Of a stretch of DNA of 64,000 nucleotides, positions 44,722-54,126 are shown piece by piece. This DNA comes from Streptomyces albiflavescens. Lineage in GTDB: Bacteria; Actinomycetota; Actinomycetes; Streptomycetales; Streptomycetaceae. The notes under the pieces were generated by a model. The model worked only from the letters and a program-made list of their open reading frames with translations, was not told where the DNA came from and made no database searches. How positions within the stretch are numbered: position 1 is the stretch's first letter; each line of letters begins with the position of its first letter. The position numbers and the translations under genes were made by a program. The stretch is taken from assembly GCF_014645835.1 (NCBI RefSeq), contig NZ_BMMM01000021.1, forward strand, positions 1 to 64,000. The letters run 5' to 3'.

Positions 44722-46262
44722 GGACGGCCTCCGGCGGGAGCTTCGGGCGCACGGCGGCGCAGGGTGGGGATGCCGAGCATGACGCGCCGACCACCGGCGT
44801 CGGTCGGCTCGCCGGAGGTCTCGACCGGGCAGCGGTTCTCCATCGCGGTCAGCGCGGCGGCATCCTCCGTGTGCGCGGCCGGGACGACATACCGGTCGGC
44901 GTACTTGGCGACGGCGAGCAGCCGGTGCAGGTCCTCCGCCTCCCGGGCGGTGAGCCCGACGGCCTTCAACACCGCCTCGTCGCCGGCCTCGCCGAGGGTG
45001 CGTTCGCGCATGTACGAGCGCAGCGCGGTGAGCTTCATCAGCACACCGGCGACGACGTCGGTGTCCCCGGCGGTGAACAACTCCGCCAGGTACTCCAGCG
45101 GGATGCGCAGCCGGGTGACGGCGGCGAAGACGTGGTCGGGATCGTCCTGGTTGCCGCCGGCCACGTCGACGGCATCCAGGACGGGCGAGAGCGGCGGCAC
45201 GTACCAGACCATCGGCAGCGTGCGGTACTCCGGGTGCAGCGGCAGGGCGACCTTGTACCGCATGACCAGGTCGTGGACCGGGGAGCGGCGAGCCGCGTCC
45301 AGCCAGTCCTCGGGAATGCCGGACTCCCGTGCGGCGGCCCGCACTTCGGGATCGCGCGGGTCGAGGAAGACCCCGCGCTGGGCGTCCAGCAGGTCCTGTT
45401 CGTCCGGGGTGGCCGCGGCCTTGCCGACGCGGTCGGCGTCGTAGAGGAGCAGCCCGAGGTAGCGCAGGCGGCCGACGCAGGTCTCGGAGCAGACGGTGGG
45501 CTGTCCGGCCTCGATGCGTGGGAAGCAGAAGGTGCACTTCTCGGCTTTGCCGGTGGCGTGGTTGACGTACACCTTCTTGTACGGGCACGCCGTCACGCAC
45601 ATCCGCCAGCCCCGGCAGCGGTCCTGGTCGACGAGGACGATGCCGTCCTCGACGCGCTTGTACATCGCGCCGGACGGACAGGCCGACACACAGGCCGGGT
45701 TGAGGCAGTGCTCGCACAGCCGGGGCAGGTGGAAGAGGAAGGTCTGCTCGAACTCGAACTTGACCTTCTGCGCCCATTCCCCGGTGAGGTTCGGGTCGCC
45801 GCCCGCGTTTTCGGGGGCGCCGCCGAGGCCGTCCTCCCAGTTGGCGCCCCAGGTGATGGCGGTCGGTTTGCCGGTGAGGACGGAGCGGGGGCGGGCGACG
45901 GGGATGTCATTCTGGGCGGGGGCGTTGACGAGGTTGTCGTAGTCGTAGGTGACCGGTTCGTAGTAGTCCTCGATGGCCGGCAGGTCGGGGTTGGAGAAGA
46001 TCGACAGCAGGCGCTTGATCCGGCCGCCGGAGCGCAGGACCAGCCGGCCGCGCTTGTCGAGCATCCAGCCGCCCTTCCAGTGGTCCTGGTCCTCGTAGCG
46101 GCGCGGGTAGCCGACGCCGGGCTTGGTCTCGACGTTGTTGAACCAGGCGTACTCGACGCCGGTGCGGTTGGTCCACGTCTGCTTGCAGGTGACCGAGCAC
46201 GTGTGGCAGCCGATGCACTTGTCGAGGTTCATCACCATCGCGATGTGAGCCATGACGCGCAT
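44718..46262 (-). CDS. narH: respiratory nitrate reductase beta (iron-sulphur) subunit
   Basis: The 514-residue protein carries the four NarH cluster motifs: CIGCHTCSVTCKQTW near the N-terminus, LCEHCLNPACVSACPSGAMY, CRGWRMCVTACPYKK (the Trp variant of the 3Fe-4S site) and CTFCFPRIEAGQPTVC. It relays electrons from NarI to NarG. ATG 46260-46262 follows GGAG at good spacing, one base after the narG stop; ATG 46253 is an alternative. It is intact and of normal length. Confidence 0.94.
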   Translation of the reverse strand: MRVMAHIAMVMNLDKCIGCHTCSVTCKQTWTNRTGVEYAWFNNVETKPGVGYPRRYEDQDHWKGGWMLDKRGRLVLRSGGRIKRLLSIFSNPDLPAIEDYYEPVTYDYDNLVNAPAQNDIPVARPRSVLTGKPTAITWGANWEDGLGGAPENAGGDPNLTGEWAQKVKFEFEQTFLFHLPRLCEHCLNPACVSACPSGAMYKRVEDGIVLVDQDRCRGWRMCVTACPYKKVYVNHATGKAEKCTFCFPRIEAGQPTVCSETCVGRLRYLGLLLYDADRVGKAAATPDEQDLLDAQRGVFLDPRDPEVRAAARESGIPEDWLDAARRSPVHDLVMRYKVALPLHPEYRTLPMVWYVPPLSPVLDAVDVAGGNQDDPDHVFAAVTRLRIPLEYLAELFTAGDTDVVAGVLMKLTALRSYMRERTLGEAGDEAVLKAVGLTAREAEDLHRLLAVAKYADRYVVPAAHTEDAAALTAMENRCPVETSGEPTDAGGRRVMLGIPTLRRRAPEAPAGGRP

Positions 46263-46263
46263 C

Positions 46264-48651
46264 TCAGTACTCCACGTTCTGCGAGCGGCGGCGGATGACG
46301 GTGACCTCGTCGCGCTGGTTGCCGGTCGGGCCGTAGTAGTTGAAGGCGTAGGTGAACTGGGCGTAGCCGCCCGCGAGATGGGTGGGCTTGAGCAGCAGCC
46401 GCGTCAGGGAGTTGTGGATGCCGCCCCGCTTGCCGCTGACCTCGGTCTTCGGCACGTTCACGTTGCGGTCCTGGGCGTGGTACATGTACACGGTGCCCTC
46501 CGGCATCCGGTGGGTGACCACGGCCCGGGCGGCGACGACGCCATTGCGGTTGTACGCCTCGATCCACTCGTTGTCCTTTGCGCCGATCTTCTCGGCGTCG
46601 GCGGTGGACATCCAGATCGTGGGTCCGCCGCGGGACAGGTCGAGCATGTACTTGTTGTCCTGGTAGTTCGAGTGGACGGACCACTTGGAGTGCGGAGTGA
46701 GGTATCGGACCGTCACCTCGGCACGTCCGTCGTGGAGTTGTTCGTCGCCGTAGTGCCGGGGCGTGTTCAGCGGCGGCCGGTAGACGGGGAGTTGCTCGCC
46801 GAGTTCGGCCATCCAGTCGTGCTGCACGAAGAAGTGCTGGCGGCCGGTGAGGGTGTGCCAGGGCTTCTTGTGCTCGGTGTTGATGACGAACGGCGCGTAG
46901 CGGCGGCCACCCGTTTCCGAGCCCGACCACTCGTAGGACGTCATCACCGCGCGCGGCTGAGTGCGGGTGTCGGCGAACGTGATCCGCTCGGCCTCGCGCT
47001 CGGAGGCCAGTTCCACCAGGCCCTCGCTGCCCGTCTGCCGCTCCATCTCGCGGAAGCCCTCGGTGGCCAGGCGGCCGTTGGTGGTACCGGACAGGGCGAG
47101 GATGGCCTCGCACATGTCGGAGGCGGTGGCCAGGGAGGGCCGACCCGCGGCGATCCCGTCCCGTATGGTCCCGCAGCGGTGGCGCAGGTCCTCGATCTCC
47201 CGGTCGGGGTGGACGGTGATGCCCTTGGTGGTGGTGCCCAGGGTGTCGAGCAGCGGACCCACGGCGCGCATCTTCTGTGCGATGGCGGCGTAGTCCCGTT
47301 CGATGACGGCGAGTTTCGGCATGGTCCGTCCGGGGACCGGTTCGCACGCGCCGGTCTTCCAGTCCCGCACCACCCCGCCGGGCTGGGCGAGTTCGTCGGG
47401 GGTGTCGTGCGTGAGCGGCACGGCCAGGACGTCGGTGCGGGTGCCGAGGTGCTCCGCGGCGAGCTCGCTGAACCGGTCGGCGATGGTCAGGAAGGTGTCG
47501 TAGTCGGTGCGGGCCTGCCAGGGCGGGCCGATGGCGGGGGTGAAGGCATGCACGAAGGGGTGCATGTCGGTGGACGACAGGTCGTCCTTCTCGTACCAGG
47601 TGGCGGCGGGAAGGACCACGTCGGCGAGCAGGCCGGTGGAGGTCATCCGGAAGTCCATGCAGACCAGGAGGTCGAGCTTGCCCTCGGGCGCCTCCTCCCG
47701 CCACGCCACCTCCTTCGGGCGCGCCTCAGGAGGGGTCTCCTCGGAGCGGACCGCCGCGTCCGTGCCCAACAGGTGCCGCAGGAAGTACTCGTTGCCCTTG
47801 CCCGATGAGCCCAGCAGGTTCGCCCGCCACACCGTCAGCACGCGCGGGAAGTTGGCCGGGTCGTCGGGGTCCTCGGCGGCGAACCGCAGCCTGCCCGACT
47901 TCAGTTCGTCCACGATGTGCTCGGCGACCGGCTTGCCCTGGGCCCGCGCCTCGTCCGTCAGGTCGAGGGGGTTGCGGTTGAAACCGGGGTGACCCGGCGT
48001 CCAGCCCAGCCGCACGGCCTGCGCCAGGCAGTCGGCGAACCCCTTGCCCTGGAATCGCCCGTCCCCGAGCGGGGACGCCAACTCTTCGGGCCCGAACGCC
48101 TCGTAGCGCCACTGGTCGGAGTTGAGATACCAGTACGACGTGCCGGCCATGTGCCGGGTGGGCCGCTGCCAGTCGAAGGCGAACGAAAGGTGCTGCTGTC
48201 CGGTGACCGGGCGGACCTTCTCCTGGCCGACGTAGTGGGCCCAGCCGCCGCCGTTGACGCCCTGACAGCCGGTCATCGTCGTCAGTGCCAGGAAGGCGCG
48301 GTAGATGGTGTCGGAGTGGAACCAGTGGTTGGTGCCGGCACCGAGGGCGATCATCGAACGGCCGCCCGTGCGCTCGGCGTTGCGGGCGAACTCGCGGGCG
48401 ATGCGGGCCGCCTGCTCGGCCGGCACGGAGGTGATCGTTTCCTGCCAGGCCGGGGTGTAGGGCTCCGACGCGTCCTCGTACGAGGTTGGCCAGCTGCCCG
48501 GAAGACCGGGGCGACGAACGCCGTACTGGGCGAGCATCAGGTCGAAGACGGTGGTGACGAGCCGGCCGCCGACGCGCCGCACGGGCACCCCGCGCATCAT
48601 GACCGAGCCGCCCTCGGTGGCGACGACACCGTCCTGCCCCCCCGAACTCAC
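46264..48651 (-). pseudogene. narG: respiratory nitrate reductase alpha subunit, N-terminally truncated
   Basis: The open frame covers 795 codons and matches the C-terminal two thirds of NarG (VTTVFDLMLAQYGVRRPGLP, then WLNSDQ-type and GGGWAHYVGQEKVRPVTGQQ regions, ending YYGPTGNQRDEVTVIRRR). Full-length NarG has ~1230 residues. The missing part holds the FS0 cluster motif (HxxxCxxxC), the Mo-ligating Asp and the first cofactor-binding domain. A GTG at 48651 with GAGG upstream could still start translation, but a catalytic enzyme cannot result. No NarG N-terminal sequence was found in any frame further upstream, so this is a real deletion or an assembly joint. Confidence 0.85.
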
Positions 48652-48760
48652 CGCATAGCCTCAAACAGAGATCACCGAGTGGCCATCGATACACCACTCC
48701 GCGAACGTGACCCGGTTCCGATAGCGTTCCACCCTCTCGCGGCACAGAGCGGCCTGGTAT

Positions 48761-48774
48761 GGGCCCGACGGTCC
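48761..48774. promoter_or_regulatory. DosR/OsdR-like box upstream of narG and the small plus-strand gene
   Basis: GGGCCCGACGGTCC fits GGGCC-N4-GGTCC, with half-sites like those of DosR boxes. It is one of several such sites in this part of the window. Confidence 0.45.
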
Positions 48775-48864
48775 TCGTGAGTGCCGTTCGGCCCCACAGG
48801 GCTGAACGGTTCGGAAGCGATGCTGGGCGTATCAGGACGGCGACCCGGCGGGTGGAGAGGATCG

Positions 48865-49065
48865 ATGAGCAAGCGCAGGCGAGCCAAGCGGGTGGCCGAA
48901 CGCGCCGGCGGCAGCGCCCGGTTGCCGTCGCAGGTCGCAGCCGCGCGGGCGACGGGCGGCTCTGTCCGTTTGAGTGCCCGCGGCACGGCCGGCGACTGGG
49001 TGCTACTCCCAGGCGGCACATGGCGGCGCGTCGAAACGATCCGAGTGCGAAGTCTGTTCGGCTGA
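48865..49065 (+). CDS. small basic protein of unknown function
   Basis: The 66-residue protein from ATG 48865 is Arg-rich (starting MSKRRRAKRVAERAGG) and ends WRRVETIRVRSLFG. A GGAGAGG Shine-Dalgarno sequence is well placed 7 bases before the ATG, and the frame is closed before the convergent universal stress gene. I do not recognise the family. Its basic composition would fit a nucleic-acid-binding peptide. Confidence 0.45.
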   Translation: MSKRRRAKRVAERAGGSARLPSQVAAARATGGSVRLSARGTAGDWVLLPGGTWRRVETIRVRSLFG

Positions 49066-49083
49066 AACCGGGCGACGCGCCCG

Positions 49084-49947
49084 TCACGGCCTCTGGGGCA
49101 CGACCGCGACCGGGCACTGGGCGTGGTGCAGAAGTGCGTGGCTGACGCGGCCGAGCTGGAGCCCGACATGGCCCGTCCTGGGCCGGGCCCCGACGACCAC
49201 GAGGTCAGCGGCTGCCGATCGCCGCACGAGGATCTTGCCGGCCGGCCCCTCGAGCGTCGTACGGTGCGCCCGTACCCGCGGATACTCGGCGATCGCTTCT
49301 CCGAGCAGCGCGTCAAGCAGTGCGGAGGCCTCCTCCTCGGGAGTGTTGGCCGCTTCCTCAGGATGACGGCCCAGGTGGGCGGGGCTGCGCCAGGCCCGGA
49401 CCATGTCCAGGACGCAATCGCGCACCTCTGCCTCGCGAAAGGCGAACCGCACGGCATCGGCGGCCGTGTCGGCGTCCCCCGGACCAAGAAGAATCCGCTC
49501 ATGCCTACCGGCCGTGCCCGCCTCGTCGCCTCGGACCACGATCACAGGGCAACGGGCCCGGCCCGCAACGGCCAGAGCGACCGACCCGAGCAGCATTCCT
49601 TTGAGCTGACCACGCCCGCGCGACCCCGTCACCAGTGCGGACGCACCATCCCCCTCGCGCACGAGGGCGGCTGCGGCCTCCTCCGGGATGATGTCGGTGG
49701 TGACCTTCACATCAGGGTTGCGCCGCTCGGCGCGCTCCGCTCCGGAAGCCACGACGTGCTCCGCCAGCACCCGCTCAGAGGGGCGCTTCAGGCTGGTGGA
49801 TGGCAGGGCACCCTCGTATCGCTCCCAGAGGGAGGCGTAGACGAGCCTGAGGGGGACACCATGGCGGACTGCTTCGTCCACGGCCCAGTCGAGGGCAAGC
49901 AGACTCGAGTCCGATCCGTCGATGCCTACAACCAGAGGGAGTCCCAT
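49084..49947 (-). CDS. universal stress protein, tandem UspA domains
   Basis: The 287-residue protein contains two UspA domains. The first begins LPLVVGIDGSDSSLLALDWA and carries the ATP motif GSRGRGQLKGMLLGSVALAV. The second ends with GARPRTGHVGLQLGRVSHAL then CPVAVV. ATP-binding tandem USPs are DosR-regulon members in mycobacteria. The start is ATG 49945-49947, after GGTGGGG; an in-frame GTG at 49956 is possible. Two DosR-like boxes lie 80-110 bases upstream. Confidence 0.9.
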   Translation of the reverse strand: MGLPLVVGIDGSDSSLLALDWAVDEAVRHGVPLRLVYASLWERYEGALPSTSLKRPSERVLAEHVVASGAERAERRNPDVKVTTDIIPEEAAAALVREGDGASALVTGSRGRGQLKGMLLGSVALAVAGRARCPVIVVRGDEAGTAGRHERILLGPGDADTAADAVRFAFREAEVRDCVLDMVRAWRSPAHLGRHPEEAANTPEEEASALLDALLGEAIAEYPRVRAHRTTLEGPAGKILVRRSAAADLVVVGARPRTGHVGLQLGRVSHALLHHAQCPVAVVPQRP

Positions 49948-50025
49948 CGTCCCCACCGCCTTTCATGGGGCTTGCAGCGCATTGGACCGACTCCACCGTC
50001 GCACCCTCACCCACCAGGGCACGAG

Positions 50026-50059
50026 AGGCCCTTCGGCCCTTTGCAGGGGCAATAGGCCC
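50026..50059. promoter_or_regulatory. two DosR/OsdR-like boxes upstream of the first USP gene
   Basis: On the minus strand 50040-50026 reads AGGGCCGAAGGGCCT. On the plus strand 50046-50059 reads GGGGCAATAGGCCC. Both fit GGGNC-N4-GGNCC. The pair lies between the hydrogenase protease stop and the USP start, so it most likely serves the USP gene. Confidence 0.5.
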
Positions 50060-50087
50060 ATGGCTCGTCCATCCCCGCCGCAGCGGT

Positions 50088-50594
50088 TCACGGAAGGGGC
50101 GCACCGCCAGATGTCCGCCGTTGGTGATTTTCTTCGCCGGCCCGTCGTACGGAGGTGGCGGTGCGCTCAATCAATTCGGGGAGGGCCGACCGCACCGGTT
50201 CGCTCAGCCCCGTGCCGAGTTCGACGTCGGCCACCTCCACGGCGTGCACGATGACCTTCCGCGGGAGCAGGTCGAGGGCTTCCGCCAGGGCGAGACACTC
50301 CCCCAAACCCAGGGCGTGCGTACTTGCCGTGCCTCTCGCGCGGCCGGCCACCTCCGCTGCTGTCAGGGTGTGCAGTTCGCCCGGCCTGGCAGGATGCAGA
50401 AGGAGGGCTTCCACCACGACCGCGATGTCGGCGCCGCGCCACAGTTCGAGCATCCGGCCGGGTTCGCCGTCGCTGACCGCCAGCGCGATGTCGTCGGGAA
50501 CACGGCCTCGCAGGGCCTCGACCACCGCCGGACCCACCCCGTCGTCACCGCGGAGGGGGTTGCCCACGCCGATCACCACGATCCGGCCGGTCAT
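50088..50594 (-). CDS. NiFe hydrogenase maturation protease
   Basis: The 168-residue protein is a HybD/HyaD-type peptidase. It has GVGNPLRGDDGVG at the N-terminus (nickel-sensing acidic residue), then VSDGEPGRMLEL with the second Asp, and the His in STHALGLGECLALA. The enzyme removes the C-terminal peptide of the large subunit after nickel insertion. It overlaps the large-subunit gene by ATGA and ends the operon. Confidence 0.9.
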   Translation of the reverse strand: MTGRIVVIGVGNPLRGDDGVGPAVVEALRGRVPDDIALAVSDGEPGRMLELWRGADIAVVVEALLLHPARPGELHTLTAAEVAGRARGTASTHALGLGECLALAEALDLLPRKVIVHAVEVADVELGTGLSEPVRSALPELIERTATSVRRAGEENHQRRTSGGAPLP

Positions 50595-51937
50595 CCGCGT
50601 TCCACGGTCAGGTCGAGGAAGTGGGCGGCGCAGGAGATGCAGGGGTCGTGGTTGCGGATGGCCCGTTCACACAAGCGGGTGAGCTCCTCGTCGCCGGCTG
50701 CCGTTCCGAGCCGGTCCAGGCGTGCCTGGACAGCCCGGCGTACGTCCTCCTCGATCGCCGCCTGGTTCTGGGCTGTAGGAGGAATGATGCGGGCTGCGGT
50801 GAGCGTGCCGTTCTCGGCGAGGGCGTAGCGGTGGTACAGCAGTCCGCGCGGTGCCTCGGTCGCTCCGGCGCCCACTGCCTCCCGCGCAATGACGTCGAGA
50901 GCCGGCCGCGGCGGTTGTTCGTAGTCCTGAATGATCCGCAGGGCTTCCTCGACGGCCTGCACCACCTCCACAGCGCGTACGACGATGCTTCGGAAGGGGT
51001 TGGCGCAGATGTCCCCGGCCGCGGGATCGCCCAGCCCGGCTTCCCTGGCGGCCTCGGCCGCCACCGGGTGGAGCCACCGGCCGTTGACCGCGTAGCGGGC
51101 CAGTGGGCCGGTCAGGTAGCGGCGGCCGTCGAGCGCGGCGGTCAGAGCGGTGCTGTGCGGCACCTGCTCTTCGTGAACGTGCTGTTCGAGGTCGGACACG
51201 GGGAACTCGCGGGGCGCCGGCGTTCGGCCATGGGGAGCGATGACCGTCGGTGTGCCGGAGTCGATGGCGTAGCGGCCCGGGTCGCGCAGTGCGAGCAGGT
51301 CATGGTCGCTGCCCGCGTCGGGGAAGTCGAAGGCCGCCACCCAGCGGACGGTCTCCAGCGCGTCGTCGCGGGCCTGCCGCAGTCGTTCGGCCAGCGGACG
51401 CAGTTCTTCGGGCGCCGGTGTGCGGTAGAAGCCGCCGACACGGACGTTGACCGGGTGGATGGGTCGTCCGCCCAGCTGTTCGAGGATCGCGTTGCCGGTC
51501 TGTTTGATCCGCAGGCCGCGCTCGACGGCTGCCCGATGGTCGCGGGCGAGTTCGACGGCATCGGCCCGGCCGAGGAAGTCGGGGGCGTGCAGCAGGTAGA
51601 TGTGAAGGGTGTGGCTCTCGATCCATTCCCCGCAGTACAGCAGGCGGCGCAGCTCCGCGAGAGGCCCCTCCACGGTGACACCGCAGGCGTTCTCGATCGC
51701 CTGGCAGGCGCTCATCTGGTAGGCGACCGGGCAGATGCCGCAGATCCGTGCTGTGATGTCCGGCGGCTCGGTGTGGGCGCGCCCGATCAGGAAGGCTTCG
51801 AAGAACCGGGGTGGTTCGTAGATGCGCAGTCGCGCTTCGGTGACCGTCTCCTCCTGTACGCGCAGGTGCAGGGCGGCTTCGCCTTCCACTCGGGCCAGTG
51901 CGTCCAGCCGTAGGACGCGGGTTCCGCGATGGCTCAT
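50591..51937 (-). CDS. NiFe hydrogenase large (alpha) subunit, group 3b-like
   Basis: The 448-residue protein binds the NiFe centre through RICGICP (L1, residues ~62-68) and DPCISCAAH near the C-terminus (L2). A short tail (FLDLTVERG) follows the cleavage His, matching the presence of a maturation protease. LDALARVEGEAALHL at the N-terminus is also typical. Composition with a diaphorase subunit and a 4Fe-4S beta subunit points to the NADP(H)-coupled group 3b (HydADGB/sulfhydrogenase) family. It starts ATGA-overlapped with the small subunit gene. Confidence 0.92.
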   Translation of the reverse strand: MSHRGTRVLRLDALARVEGEAALHLRVQEETVTEARLRIYEPPRFFEAFLIGRAHTEPPDITARICGICPVAYQMSACQAIENACGVTVEGPLAELRRLLYCGEWIESHTLHIYLLHAPDFLGRADAVELARDHRAAVERGLRIKQTGNAILEQLGGRPIHPVNVRVGGFYRTPAPEELRPLAERLRQARDDALETVRWVAAFDFPDAGSDHDLLALRDPGRYAIDSGTPTVIAPHGRTPAPREFPVSDLEQHVHEEQVPHSTALTAALDGRRYLTGPLARYAVNGRWLHPVAAEAAREAGLGDPAAGDICANPFRSIVVRAVEVVQAVEEALRIIQDYEQPPRPALDVIAREAVGAGATEAPRGLLYHRYALAENGTLTAARIIPPTAQNQAAIEEDVRRAVQARLDRLGTAAGDEELTRLCERAIRNHDPCISCAAHFLDLTVERG

Positions 51938-52851
51938 GCGGGCCTTTCCGGGTTGGTTTCTGTTCCTGCCCCAGGGGTGTCCTGCTGCTCGGCCGCGAGA
52001 TCGGCCACGGGGGCATACTCCGGCGACGCGGCGTTGAAGGTGCGGAAGACACGCAGGATGTCCGCCTCACTCATTCCGTCGCGGCCGAGTTGCGCAACCA
52101 TGGAACGCAGGTTGGGCCGGCTGGTCGGCCCGAAGCAGCCGTAGCAGCCGCGTCCGTAGGCGGGGCAGATGGCACCGCAACCGGCGTGAGTGACTGGGCC
52201 CAGGCAGGGGGTGCCATGGGCCACCGTGACGCAGGTGGTACCGCGCCTTTTGCACTCGAAGCAGACGCTGTGGCTGGGGATCCGGGGTGTGCGTCCGACC
52301 AGGTGGGCGGTGATGACTTCGAGGAGCTGGCGGCGGTCGATGGGGCAGCCCCGGAGTTCGAAGTCGACCGGTACGTGGGCTGAGATCGGGGTCGAGGTCT
52401 CCAGGGTGGCGATGTAGTCCGGGCGGGCATAGACCGCGGCACGGAACTCGTCGATGTCCCCGAAGTTGCGCAGTGCCTGGATGCCGCCCGCAGTGGCGCA
52501 GGCGCCGATGGTCACAAGACGCCGGGAGATACGCCGGATGTGCTGGATTCGCTCGGCGTCCTCGGCCGTGGTGATCGAGCCCTCGACCAGGGAGAGGTCG
52601 TACGGACCCCGGCCGGCCAGCTCCGCGCGCCCCCCGTCGGGACCTTCGGCCCCGGACATCTCCAGGAAGTGCTCGATCCGTACCTGCTCGGTGAGGCCGA
52701 GCAGTTCGTCCTCGCAGTCGAGCAGGGTCAGCTGGCAGCCGTCGCACGAGGCGAACTTCCACACGGCGAGCGTGGGCAGGGGGTGGGAGTTCGCCGGTCC
52801 TCGGGCGTGGGGCCGTCCTGATTCGCCGGCCAGTCCTCGGTCGGTGTCCAT
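51934..52851 (-). CDS. NiFe hydrogenase small (delta) subunit, group 3b-like
   Basis: The 305-residue protein carries the proximal cluster motif SCDGCQLTLLDCEDELL and downstream cysteines in TIGACATAGGIQALRN. A PCLGPVTHAGCGAICPAYGR segment is followed by GCYGCFGP. The family transfers electrons from the NiFe centre towards the flavin subunit. There is no twin-arginine signal, so the enzyme is cytoplasmic as expected for group 3. It lies one base after the diaphorase stop and overlaps the large subunit start. Confidence 0.92.
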   Translation of the reverse strand: MDTDRGLAGESGRPHARGPANSHPLPTLAVWKFASCDGCQLTLLDCEDELLGLTEQVRIEHFLEMSGAEGPDGGRAELAGRGPYDLSLVEGSITTAEDAERIQHIRRISRRLVTIGACATAGGIQALRNFGDIDEFRAAVYARPDYIATLETSTPISAHVPVDFELRGCPIDRRQLLEVITAHLVGRTPRIPSHSVCFECKRRGTTCVTVAHGTPCLGPVTHAGCGAICPAYGRGCYGCFGPTSRPNLRSMVAQLGRDGMSEADILRVFRTFNAASPEYAPVADLAAEQQDTPGAGTETNPERPA

Positions 52852-52852
52852 C

Positions 52853-53671
52853 TCACAACTCCCGTACGGCCAGCAGACGTTCCACGCGGTCGTAGCCGAC
52901 GACCGGTCCGTCCCTGCACACCAGCAGCGGACCGAGCTGGCAATGGCCGCAGTGGCCGGTGGCGCAGCGCATGTTGCGTTCCAGCGACACCTGAACGCGC
53001 TGCGCGGCGAGGCCTCGGCCCATCAGGGCGCGTGCGGTGTGGCGCATCATCACCTCGGGCCCGCACACCAGCGCGTGGGTCCGGTCCGACCGGAGGGCGA
53101 ACGCGTCCAGCAGGGTGGTGACGACCCCCACCGGGCCTTGCCAGCCCGGGCCGGGGCGGTCGACGGTCACCCCCACCTCGGCCCTGCCGCGCCAGCGTTC
53201 GACGTCCTCTTGGTAGATCAGGTCGCCAGGTGTACGGGTGCCCACCAGGATCCCCAGCCGACCGTAGGCGTCCGGCCGGTCCAGGACCGCGTGCACCACC
53301 GGTCGCAGTGGCGCCAGGCCGATGCCGCCTGCGATCACCAGCACGTCCTGGCCGACTGCCGCGTCGAGGTCCCAGCCGGTGCCGAACGGCCCGCGCAGCC
53401 CGACGGTGTCCCCCGGGCGCAGGTCGTGCAGGGCGGTGGAGACCGCGCCCACCGCGCGCACGGTGTGCACGAGGCCCCCGTATGGACCGTGCAGGGCACT
53501 GACCGAGATCGGCACCTCACCGACCCCGAACGCGTAGATCATCGCGTACTGGCCGGGTGCGAAGGGCGGGAGTTCCCTGCCGGCAGGGACCAGTTCCAGC
53601 GAACGGGTGTCGGCGGTCTCCGTCCGGGTCTCGGCGACCCGGTAGGGCAGTGGCGGCGTCACGGTGCTCAT
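52853..53671 (-). CDS. FAD/NAD(P)-binding hydrogenase gamma subunit
   Basis: The 272-residue protein resembles HydG/ferredoxin-NADP reductase. The FAD domain carries APGQYAMIYAFGVGEVPISV, and the NAD(P)-binding part carries VLVIAGGIGLAPLRPVVHAV and LVCGPEVMM. A C-terminal 2Fe-2S set CATGHCGHCQLGPLLVC follows. It exchanges electrons between NAD(P)H and the hydrogenase. It overlaps the preceding cyclic-nucleotide-domain gene by ATGA. Confidence 0.91.
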   Translation of the reverse strand: MSTVTPPLPYRVAETRTETADTRSLELVPAGRELPPFAPGQYAMIYAFGVGEVPISVSALHGPYGGLVHTVRAVGAVSTALHDLRPGDTVGLRGPFGTGWDLDAAVGQDVLVIAGGIGLAPLRPVVHAVLDRPDAYGRLGILVGTRTPGDLIYQEDVERWRGRAEVGVTVDRPGPGWQGPVGVVTTLLDAFALRSDRTHALVCGPEVMMRHTARALMGRGLAAQRVQVSLERNMRCATGHCGHCQLGPLLVCRDGPVVGYDRVERLLAVREL

Positions 53672-54126
53672 GGTGGGCCACTCCCGTGGGGTGCGTAGAG
53701 GTCCAGCAGCCTGATGCGGGTGGCTTGCAGGCGCCCGGCGACCACCTCGATGAAGCGGCGCATCAGGGCGTATCCGAGTTCCGGGTCGGCCGCGCAGAGG
53801 GCGAGGACGTCGGTGGCGGGGAACTCCGTGGCTTCCACCGGGGTCACCGTCCGTGCACCGAGGTGCCAGCGGTACGGCGGGCAGATCCACGACCAGCCCA
53901 GCAGCTGACCCGCACCAAGCGTTTCTATGAGGGCCTCCGGCTGTCTGCCGGGAACGCAGATGTCGAGGGCGACCTCGCCGCTGCGCAGCAGCCAGAAGCG
54001 GTCGGCTTCCCCGCCCTCGTCGAACAGGCGCGTGCCGGCCGGGAACGACACGTCGAGCCCCACGGCCAGCAACCGCTCACGCTGTACGAGCGGGAGGAGG
54101 TCCAGAGGCGGCGGCAGCTCGGTCAC
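53668..54126 (-). CDS. cyclic nucleotide-binding domain protein without DNA-binding domain
   Basis: The 152-residue protein is a lone cNMP-binding beta barrel. It has LDVSFPAGTRLFDEGGEADR (the entry strand with the PAG turn), FWLLRSGEVAL, and a phosphate-cassette region IETLGAGQLLGWSWICPPYR, followed by a C helix. The Crp/Fnr helix-turn-helix is absent. It is coupled by GTGA and ATGA overlaps between the beta and gamma hydrogenase genes, so equal production with the enzyme is likely. It may be a regulatory subunit; the ligand is not established and the canonical Arg of cAMP sites is not evident. Confidence 0.85.
   Translation of the reverse strand: MTELPPPLDLLPLVQRERLLAVGLDVSFPAGTRLFDEGGEADRFWLLRSGEVALDICVPGRQPEALIETLGAGQLLGWSWICPPYRWHLGARTVTPVEATEFPATDVLALCAADPELGYALMRRFIEVVAGRLQATRIRLLDLYAPHGSGPP

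Noticed and set aside
43909..45777. 622-codon minus-strand frame covering narJ and much of narH
   Set aside because: Only the narJ part (from GTG 44721) has family character; the rest is an out-of-frame shadow of narH.
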